29,467 bases of DNA. It comes from UBA2020 sp964551435 (GTDB taxonomy: Bacteria > Pseudomonadota > Alphaproteobacteria > Micavibrionales > UBA2020). The translations under genes were made by a program, and so were the position numbers. The DNA lies in assembly GCA_964551435.1 (NCBI GenBank), contig CAZKBS010000025.1, forward strand, positions 1 to 29,467, written 5' to 3'. The notes beneath the pieces were generated by a model that saw only the letters and a list, made by a program, of their open reading frames with translations, was not told the DNA's origin and did no database searches. Below, one piece after another: positions 24,068 to 29,467 of the stretch (positions are counted from its first letter, which is position 1; the number at the start of each line of letters is the position of its first letter).

Positions 24068-24724
24068 TCAGCGCGCCGGAAGGGCGGCGAGTTCGAACTT
24101 CACAGGCACGTCAGCCTGTCCGGTCGATGCGTAATTCTCGGTTGCGAAATCGGCGCGGTTGGCGGTGAAGCCGCCCTTGAGAATAATCATCATCCCGCCC
24201 GGCACGTTTTTATCGAGCGTGACGGAGAAGGGGATAGCTATCGCCTTTGATTTGTTGCCGACGCGCAGTCCGCCCTCGGCGATGAATTCGTTGGCGTTTT
24301 TGCGTTTGATGGCGGTCGACATGAACGTGGCTGTCGCGGGGGTATTGCGCGTGACCTGTGTCGAGGGCTGCATGTATTCAAGCAGGTCGACGTTGACCGA
24401 ACGCGCGGGCAGGAACATGCTGGAAATATCCGCAATCAAGACCATGCGGCTTTGCTCCAGTTTGGTGGGGTCGAAATTGAGGTCGAGATCGTAATTATTG
24501 ATGGGGATGTCGCGGTTGCTGGCGCTGCGGTTGGTATAGGATACCTTGCTCTTTTCCTGCACCAGCACCCATTTTTGCGGCGCGTTCGGGCCGGCCAGCG
24601 TGCCGTATTTACGTTGCGGCTTGGCTTGCTGCGACAGCGCATCCGTACTGATGCTGGCGAGCGCCAGCGACAGCAGCGCGGCGAACAGGAATGTCTTGGC
24701 AAACATGGCAGCGGCGGTTTTCAT
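24068..24724 (-). CDS. Divergent YceI-like exported protein
   Basis: 218 aa with a signal peptide (MKTAAAMFAKTFLFAALLSLALASI; cleavage probably near 28-32). The mature part follows the YceI lipocalin-like plan in diverged form: WVLVQEKSKVSYTN, DLDLNFDPTKLEQSRMVLIADISS, then the ATATFMSTAIKRKNANEFIAEGGLRV pair of strands and IPFSVTLD. YceI proteins are periplasmic beta-barrels that bind isoprenoid-type lipids in structurally studied members. ATG at 24724 was chosen as the longest supported start; ATG at 24706 is possible. It lies downstream of a clear yceI but has its own TATAAT. Confidence 0.82.
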   Translation of the reverse strand: MKTAAAMFAKTFLFAALLSLALASISTDALSQQAKPQRKYGTLAGPNAPQKWVLVQEKSKVSYTNRSASNRDIPINNYDLDLNFDPTKLEQSRMVLIADISSMFLPARSVNVDLLEYMQPSTQVTRNTPATATFMSTAIKRKNANEFIAEGGLRVGNKSKAIAIPFSVTLDKNVPGGMMIILKGGFTANRADFATENYASTGQADVPVKFELAALPAR

Positions 24725-24785
24725 CTGGCACAATTCCCCCAAATCCGAATACGGCGACCAGCCCCTGCGGGTGTCGTCCTTTTCT

Positions 24786-24791
24786 ATTATA
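24786..24791 (-). promoter_or_regulatory. Consensus -10 box upstream of the YceI-like gene
   Basis: Perfect TATAAT on the minus strand (24791-24786). A poor -35 (GCGACA, 18-bp spacer) lies upstream. Predicted start is near 24779. Confidence 0.4.
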
Positions 24792-24847
24792 GCGTGAATA
24801 GCGCCGTTTGTCGCGCGGGCGTATAAGTTTTTGATTTGTTTCCGGAT

Positions 24848-25453
24848 TTAAGGCGCTTTGGGGGCAGGTTCGGTGCGGATGCCCTCGGCCTCGATGCTGA
24901 TGTTCACTTCATCGCCGATGCCGGGCAGGCCGTAATCCATGCCGAAATCGCTGCGCATCAGCGTAGCCGTCGCCGAAAAGCCCGCCACGAACTGCTTGCT
25001 GTAGGGGTGAATGGCGGCCTTGTTGAACACAACTTCCAGCGTGACGGGTTTCGTGACGCCAAGCAGAGTCAGGTCGCCCGTGATGCGGCCGGTATTGTCA
25101 CCGGTTTTTTCAACCTTGGTGCTTTTGAAGCTGATCGACGGATGCTCGGCGACATTCAGGAAGTCCGCGCTTTTGACATGTTCTTCCCATTTTGCGTCAT
25201 GCAGGCTCAGGCTGCTGGCGTCGATGGTGACGTTGACGCTGCTTTGCTCCGGCTTTTCCTCGCTGAAGGTAAAGCCGCCGTCAAAACCGGTGAAGCTGCC
25301 TGTCGAAAACGAAAAGCCCAGATGGCTCACCGAAAAGAAAATCTGCGTATGCACCTTGTCGAACGTATAGGCATCCGGCTTGGCGGCATATACAGGCGCG
25401 GCCCCCATGAAAAGAGCGCCCGCGACAATAGCGGCAGACATCAGTTTTTTCAT
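24848..25453 (-). CDS. YceI family periplasmic protein
   Basis: 201 aa. Signal peptide MKKLMSAAIVAGALFMGAAP with cleavage after VYA (23). The mature sequence is a textbook YceI domain: AYTFDKVHTQIFFSVSHLGFS, GSFTGFDGGFTF, the SSVNVTIDASSLS strand, HVKSADFLNVAEHPSISFKS and GDLTLLGVTKPVTLEV. Periplasmic lipid-binding barrel by family; its exact ligand is unknown. Its ATG overlaps the accC stop in an ATGA arrangement (25453-25450), so translation is probably coupled to accC, although the protein is exported. It is the last gene of the aroQ-accB-accC-yceI unit. Confidence 0.95.
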   Translation of the reverse strand: MKKLMSAAIVAGALFMGAAPVYAAKPDAYTFDKVHTQIFFSVSHLGFSFSTGSFTGFDGGFTFSEEKPEQSSVNVTIDASSLSLHDAKWEEHVKSADFLNVAEHPSISFKSTKVEKTGDNTGRITGDLTLLGVTKPVTLEVVFNKAAIHPYSKQFVAGFSATATLMRSDFGMDYGLPGIGDEVNISIEAEGIRTEPAPKAP

Positions 25454-26817
25454 GACGCGGCTTTCTTTTGCTCTTCCTGCTTGCGGGCCAGCATACGCTC
25501 CAGCCAGTGGATGTTGAACTGGCCGGCGCGGAATTCGCTTTCCTGCAGGATGCGTTCATGCAGCTGGATATTGGTGAAGATGCCATCAATAATGGTCTCG
25601 CCCAGCGCGCGTTCGACGCGCATCAGGCCTTCTTCGCGGTTGTCGGCATGCACGATGACCTTGGCGACAAGGCTGTCGTAATGCGGCGGTACGCTGTAGC
25701 CATCGTAAATCGCGCTGTCGACGCGCACGCCAAGGCCGCCGGGCGCGTGATAGCGGTTGATTTTACCGGGTGAGGGCACGAAGGTTTCCGGATGCTCCGC
25801 ATTGATGCGGCACTCGAAGGCGTGGCCTTTGAAGGTAATGTCTTTTTGCGTGAAACGCAGTTTGTTGCCGGCGGCGACAAGGATTTGTTCGCGCACAAGG
25901 TCGATGCCCGTGACCATTTCGGTGATGGGGTGTTCGACCTGCAGGCGGGTGTTCATTTCAAGGAAATAGAACTTGCCGTCTTCGAACAGGAATTCCATGG
26001 TGCCGACGCCGCGGTAGTTCATCTTGCGGACGCAATCCGCGGCCAGCTCGCCGATGAAGTTGCGCTGTTCGGGCGTGAGCGCGGGGGAGGGGCACTCCTC
26101 GATGACTTTCTGGTGGCGGCGCTGGATGGAGCAGTCACGCTCGCCCAGATGCACCGCATTGCCCTGACCATCGCCCAGCACCTGGATTTCGATGTGGCGC
26201 GGGTTGGACAGATAACGCTCCATATACATTGCGCCGTTGCCAAAGGCGGCCTTCGCCTCGCTCGACGCCATGGTGTAGCAGGCTTTGAATTCGTCTTCGC
26301 TGCGCGCGACTTTCATGCCCTTGCCGCCGCCGCCGGCGACCGCCTTGATGAGGACGGGGAAGCCAATTTCCTTGGCGATTTTCAGACCCTCGTCCGCATC
26401 CTTGATGATGCCGTCGGAACCGGGGATGAGCGGTAGGCCCAGTGCTTTCACGGTGTCTTTCGCCACGGCCTTGTCGCCCATTTTGGCGATATGTTCGGGC
26501 GTGGGGCCGATGAAGGTGAAGCCGTGTTCTTCGACCATGCGGGCGAATTCCTCGTTCTCCGACAAAAAGCCGATACCGGGGTGGATCGCGTCCGCATTCG
26601 TGAGCGCCGCGGCCGAAAGGATGACCGGAATGTTCAGATAGCTCTGGCGCGACGCGGGCGGGCCGATGCACACGCTTTCGTCGGCCATGCGCACGGCCAT
26701 GCCGGATTCATCGGCGGTCGAATGCACGACAACGCTCTGGATACCCATTTCACGGCAGGCGCGCACGACGCGCAGGGCGATTTCGCCGCGGTTGGCGATA
26801 AGGATTTTCTTGAACAT
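25450..26817 (-). CDS. accC: Acetyl-CoA carboxylase, biotin carboxylase subunit
   Basis: ATP-dependent carboxylation of the biotin on AccB, first half-reaction of malonyl-CoA synthesis. The 455-aa protein starts MFKKILIANRGEIALRVVRA and contains the ATP-grasp Gly-rich loop AVAGGGGKGMKV. It also has GNGAMYMERYL, the HLGERDCSIQRRHQKVIEE motif and FLEMNTRLQVEHPITEMVTG with the catalytic and metal-binding residues. The length is typical. ATG at 26817 follows AAGGGA by 6 nt and is preferred over an in-frame start at 26847. It lies downstream of accB, as is usual. Confidence 0.98.
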   Translation of the reverse strand: MFKKILIANRGEIALRVVRACREMGIQSVVVHSTADESGMAVRMADESVCIGPPASRQSYLNIPVILSAAALTNADAIHPGIGFLSENEEFARMVEEHGFTFIGPTPEHIAKMGDKAVAKDTVKALGLPLIPGSDGIIKDADEGLKIAKEIGFPVLIKAVAGGGGKGMKVARSEDEFKACYTMASSEAKAAFGNGAMYMERYLSNPRHIEIQVLGDGQGNAVHLGERDCSIQRRHQKVIEECPSPALTPEQRNFIGELAADCVRKMNYRGVGTMEFLFEDGKFYFLEMNTRLQVEHPITEMVTGIDLVREQILVAAGNKLRFTQKDITFKGHAFECRINAEHPETFVPSPGKINRYHAPGGLGVRVDSAIYDGYSVPPHYDSLVAKVIVHADNREEGLMRVERALGETIIDGIFTNIQLHERILQESEFRAGQFNIHWLERMLARKQEEQKKAAS

Positions 26818-26874
26818 GGTGGTTCCCTTGGTTGGCCTCGGTATCACGCGGGCGCTGGCGCGCCGTGCGTGGTC

Positions 26875-27399
26875 TTACTCGATAATCAGCAGCGGCTGGC
26901 CGAATTCGACCGGCTGCGCGTCGTCGATGAGGATGTCGGTCACAGTGCCGGATTTCTCCGCCTTGATCGGGTTCATGACTTTCATCGCTTCGATGATGAG
27001 CAGGGTGTCGCCCGCTTTTACTTTCGCGCCTTTGGTCACGAATTTCGGCGCGCTCGGCTCGGACTGCAGATACGCGGTGCCGACCATCGGGGATTTTACG
27101 ACACCCGGGTGGTTGTCGGGGGTCAGCGCGGCGACTTTGCCGGTTTCAACCGCAGCAACAGGCGCTGCGGGGGCGGCAACAGCGACGGGCGCGGCATGGA
27201 CGGCAGCGGCAACGCCGAGGTTCTTGGTCACGCGCACGGATTTGTCGCCATCGGTGACTTCGATTTCGGTGAGACCCGTTTCGTTGAGCAGGCTGGCGAG
27301 GTTCTTGATCGCCTCGTGGTCGATTTTCATCGCGGACATGTCGTTTTTCCTCTCTTTGGTGTCTTCTTTGGGCAGCGTCGCCGTTTTGGTTTTGCTCAT
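26875..27399 (-). CDS. accB: Acetyl-CoA carboxylase biotin carboxyl carrier protein
   Basis: Carries biotin between the carboxylase and transcarboxylase in fatty-acid synthesis. 174 aa: N-terminal IKNLASLLNETGLTEIEVTD, an Ala/Pro/Val-rich flexible linker (about 75-95), and the biotinyl domain with EAMKVMN, where Lys140 is the biotinylated residue. Two in-frame ATGs each have a good ribosome-binding site. The one at 27399 (AAAGGAA) adds a charged 20-residue head. The one at 27339 (AGAGGA) gives the N-terminus common in the family. The longer form is reported, but the shorter may be the main product. Confidence 0.95.
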   Translation of the reverse strand: MSKTKTATLPKEDTKERKNDMSAMKIDHEAIKNLASLLNETGLTEIEVTDGDKSVRVTKNLGVAAAVHAAPVAVAAPAAPVAAVETGKVAALTPDNHPGVVKSPMVGTAYLQSEPSAPKFVTKGAKVKAGDTLLIIEAMKVMNPIKAEKSGTVTDILIDDAQPVEFGQPLLIIE

Positions 27400-27421
27400 A
27401 ATGGTATTCCTTTCGGTATCG

Positions 27422-27883
27422 TCACGCGTCGTCGTCGTCATCCAGCAGGGCGCGCATGGCCTGCAGCGCCAGCAGGTATCCATGCCCGCCAAAACCGCAG
27501 ATGACGCCCGCCGCGATCGGCGATACGTAAGAGTGATGGCGGAACGCCTCACGCTTGTGGATGTTGCTGAGATGCACTTCGATGACCGGCACGTCGAGCA
27601 GTTTCAGCGCGTCGGGAATGGCGATCGATGTATGGGTATAGGCAGCGGCATTGATAACCATGCCGGAAAAACCGTCGCGGGCCTGCTGGATGATGGTGAC
27701 CAGCTCGCCTTCGTCGTTGCTCTGGCGGAAATCGATGGCCATGCCGAGCTCGCTGGCCAGCTCTTCACATTCAAGCGCGATGGCGCTGAGGTTCTTGAAT
27801 CCATAAACGTCCGGTTCCCGCACGCCAAGCATGTTCAGGTTCGGTCCGTTCAGAACAAGAATGTTGTGACGCTGTTTGGCCAA
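27422..27883 (-). CDS. aroQ: 3-dehydroquinate dehydratase, type II
   Basis: Third step of the shikimate pathway, dehydroquinate to dehydroshikimate; a dodecamer in known cases. 153 aa with ILVLNGPNLNMLGVREPDVYG (catalytic Tyr27 in the last residues), the flexible-loop Arg22, FRQSNDEGELV, INAAAYTHTSIAIPDAL, VIEVHLSNIHKRE and the closing CGFGGHGYLLAL. The start is TTG at 27883 with GAGG 6-9 nt upstream; no ATG lies upstream of the conserved NGPNLN in this frame. It is the first gene of the unit leading to accB, accC and yceI. aroQ-accB-accC is a recurrent bacterial gene order. Confidence 0.96.
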   Translation of the reverse strand: MAKQRHNILVLNGPNLNMLGVREPDVYGFKNLSAIALECEELASELGMAIDFRQSNDEGELVTIIQQARDGFSGMVINAAAYTHTSIAIPDALKLLDVPVIEVHLSNIHKREAFRHHSYVSPIAAGVICGFGGHGYLLALQAMRALLDDDDDA

Positions 27884-27923
27884 GCCAACCTCGTTGGAAG
27901 TTATTCCGGATGGGGGACTTTAT

Positions 27924-27951
27924 AACATACGTAAAGCCGCCCGCGAGTCAA
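27924..27951 (-). promoter_or_regulatory. Promoter of the aroQ-accBC-yceI unit
   Basis: Minus strand: -35 TTGACT (27951-27946), 16-bp spacer, -10 TATGTT (27929-27924). Predicted start is near 27917, giving a leader of about 34 nt before the TTG start. Confidence 0.55.
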
Positions 27952-28036
27952 AAATGATTTACATAAGATAAAAACGGGCGTGCCAAAACCGCTTATCCCC
28001 ATGTTTTTAAATAATACCCTCCCGCGAAAGGGGCTT

Positions 28037-28063
28037 TTGGCATTGCAGCATATCCGTTATAAA
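28037..28063 (+). promoter_or_regulatory. Candidate promoter of bdhA
   Basis: TTGGCA (28037-28042) and TATAAA (28058-28063) with a short 15-bp spacer. It is the best candidate in the 243-bp gap. Confidence 0.35.
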
Positions 28064-28126
28064 ACGGGTACATCATAAAATATAAACCGCGCCGCCCCGC
28101 GCCCGCGACGATACAGGAGAACCCCC

Positions 28127-28912
28127 ATGTCCCTCAAAGGTCTTGCCGCCGTCATCACCGGCTCCACCAGCGGTATCGGTCTTGGCATCGCGCGCCGCAT
28201 GGCCGCGGCGGGCGCCGATATTTTGCTGAACGGTCTTGGCGATATGGCGGAGATTGAAAAAACCCGCCTCGCCCTGCAAAGCGAGTTTGGTGTGCGGGTG
28301 TTTTATCATGGCGCCGACATGCGCAAACCCGACGATATCCGCGCCATGGTGCAATCGGCGGAAAAATCCTTCGGCAAGGTGGATATCCTTGTGAATAACG
28401 CGGGTATCCAGCACGTCGCGCGTATCGAGAATTTTTCCGATGAACGCTGGAGCGATATCATCGCCATCAACCTTTCCGCCACGTTTTTTGCAACCAAGGC
28501 GGCGCTGCCCGGCATGCAATCGCGCGGTTTTGGCCGTATCGTCAACATCGCCTCCGTCCACGGGCTGGTGGCGTCCAAGGAAAAATCCGCCTATGTCGCG
28601 GCCAAACACGGGGTGATCGGCCTGACCAAAGTGACCGCGCTTGAAAACGCCACGAACGGCATCACCTGCAACGCCATTTGCCCGGGTTTCGTGCTGACGC
28701 CGCTGGTGCAAAAACAAATCGACGACCGCGCCGCGCAAAAAGGCATCAGCAAAGAAGAAGCCGCGCGCGATTTGCTGGGTGAAAAACAGCCCGCGCTCGA
28801 TTTCGTTACCACCGAACAGCTGGGCGATATGGCGGTTTATCTCTGCGGCGACAACGCGAAGCTGATGAACGGCAGCGCCATCACGGTCGATGGCGGCTGG
28901 ACGGCGCAATAA
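28127..28912 (+). CDS. bdhA: D-3-hydroxybutyrate dehydrogenase
   Basis: NAD-dependent interconversion of D-3-hydroxybutyrate and acetoacetate, part of polyhydroxybutyrate and ketone-body use. The 261-aa classical SDR has TGSTSGIG (11-18), NNAG (90-93) and the Ser143-Tyr156-Lys160 catalytic set. The features specific to this enzyme group are NNAGIQHVARIE, CPGFVLTPLVQKQI, the DLLGEKQP segment and the end DGGWTAQ. ATG at 28127 follows AGGAG by 7 nt. The NUDIX gene overlaps its stop by one base, so the two form an operon. Confidence 0.94.
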   Translation: MSLKGLAAVITGSTSGIGLGIARRMAAAGADILLNGLGDMAEIEKTRLALQSEFGVRVFYHGADMRKPDDIRAMVQSAEKSFGKVDILVNNAGIQHVARIENFSDERWSDIIAINLSATFFATKAALPGMQSRGFGRIVNIASVHGLVASKEKSAYVAAKHGVIGLTKVTALENATNGITCNAICPGFVLTPLVQKQIDDRAAQKGISKEEAARDLLGEKQPALDFVTTEQLGDMAVYLCGDNAKLMNGSAITVDGGWTAQ

Positions 28913-29352
28913 TGACAAGCACCGCAAAAACCCGCGCCGATATCCGCGTCAAGGCCATGGCGGTGTTTCGCCGCGGCGATAAAATTCTGGTGAACGAAGT
29001 GCGCGAGCCGGATGGCACGCTCATCGGGTTTCGCATTCCCGGCGGGCACGTCGAATACGGCGAAAAATCCGAAGACACCATCGTGCGCGAAATGCGCGAA
29101 GAGCTGGGCGCCGATATCGTGGGCCTGCGCCCTATGGCGACGATTGAAAACATTTTCGTCTATGGCGGCCAGCCGGGGCATGAGGTCATCGTTGTATATG
29201 CCGCCGATTTCGCCGATGCGCAACTGTACGAACAAGACACGCTTGCGGCCGCCGAAGATGACGGCACCGCGTTCACGCTGGTCTGGTACGACCCCGATGA
29301 TTTGCCGGATGGCTTGCCGCTGTATCCATCCGGTCTGCGCGATTATCTCTGA
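28912..29352 (+). CDS. NUDIX hydrolase
   Basis: 146 aa with a complete Nudix box, GX5EX7REUXEEXGU, at residues 45-67: Gly45, Glu51, Arg59-Glu60, Glu63-Glu64 and Gly66. The family cleaves nucleoside diphosphate derivatives with Mg2+; the substrate here cannot be told. The end WYDPDDLPDGLPLYPSGLRDYL resembles the WxxxxxLxxxPLxPxxLxxxL tail of MutT-like proteins of unknown substrate. The ATG overlaps the bdhA TAA (TAATG), so translation is probably coupled. Confidence 0.93.
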   Translation: MTSTAKTRADIRVKAMAVFRRGDKILVNEVREPDGTLIGFRIPGGHVEYGEKSEDTIVREMREELGADIVGLRPMATIENIFVYGGQPGHEVIVVYAADFADAQLYEQDTLAAAEDDGTAFTLVWYDPDDLPDGLPLYPSGLRDYL

Positions 29353-29360
29353 TCGGCCAC

Positions 29361-29395
29361 AAAAAAACGCCCCGAATGTATCGGGGCGTTTTTTT
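29361..29395 (+). terminator. Strong intrinsic terminator of the bdhA-NUDIX operon
   Basis: A perfect 15-bp stem (29361-29375 with 29381-29395, 5-nt loop), with a GC-rich centre and seven terminal T, begins 8 bp after the NUDIX stop. Confidence 0.9.
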
Positions 29396-29414
29396 AGACG
29401 TCAGGCGAAATGAT

Positions 29415-29466
29415 TAGGGTCCGGACCTAATAAATTTCTTGATAACAGAATCGGATAGTGATTCCC
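29415..29466. repeat. Right copy of 52-bp terminal inverted repeat (probable IS end)
   Basis: Exact reverse complement of 1-52. It is flanked on its gene-proximal side by TTAG, against CTAG at the left copy. As both are the same end of the element, the two copies would lie in opposite orientation. It lies in intergenic sequence 20 bp past the last terminator, so no gene is interrupted. Confidence 0.7.
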
Positions 29467-29467
29467 T

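Noticed and set aside
23936..24250. Possible 104-codon plus-strand gene in the gap before the YceI-like gene
   Set aside because: It runs antisense into the YceI-like coding region and lacks a ribosome-binding site or recognisable product.

Overview
The window reads as a piece of an alphaproteobacterial chromosome: G+C-rich, densely packed, mostly housekeeping genes. Three things point to Alphaproteobacteria: the hrcA/grpE block next to rph-rdgB-hemW, a dnaK-dnaJ pair, and a 3-hydroxybutyrate dehydrogenase of the PHB-cycle type. Ankyrin-repeat genes placed inside housekeeping clusters, and exported proteins of unknown function, would fit a lineage near the Rhodospirillales or Micavibrionales. 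That finer placement is a guess. No rRNA, tRNA, CRISPR array or complete mobile element was seen.

Layout. Positions 1-8444 hold a chaperone locus. On the minus strand, in transcription order, are hrcA, a GrpE with an internal duplication (386 aa), a terminator, a conventional grpE (213 aa), an ankyrin gene with its own promoter and terminator, dnaK and dnaJ. A class C J-domain gene is divergent from hrcA. Positions 8542-12250 are a plus-strand cluster rph - ankyrin - rdgB - hemW, followed by a GNAT acetyltransferase. A REP-like inverted pair (13171-13265) separates this from two minus-strand genes of unknown function, one of them exported. Next come a small exported Rap1a-like protein and uvrB (16488-18524), an unknown minus-strand gene, a soluble three-PAS histidine kinase, another unknown small gene, and a NAD(P)-dependent epimerase-like gene downstream of a glutathione S-transferase. 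Positions 24068-27883 hold aroQ-accB-accC-yceI plus a second, divergent YceI-like gene. At the right end bdhA and a NUDIX hydrolase overlap by one base and end in a strong terminator.

Both ends carry the same 52-bp sequence in inverted orientation. The left copy abuts the dnaJ stop codon and the right copy follows the last terminator. This looks like the sequence ending about 50 bp inside two copies of one repeated element, probably an insertion sequence with a YTAR-type target. It does not look like a transposon carrying these genes.

The most unusual item is the 386-aa GrpE. It has two gapless 111-residue GrpE helical units, about 55% identical to each other, and only one beta-wing. It lies just upstream of a complete ordinary grpE. 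One explanation is a covalent pseudo-dimer of a nucleotide exchange factor. With the extra J-protein, this locus encodes a DnaK system with two exchange factors and two J-proteins beside the HrcA repressor gene.
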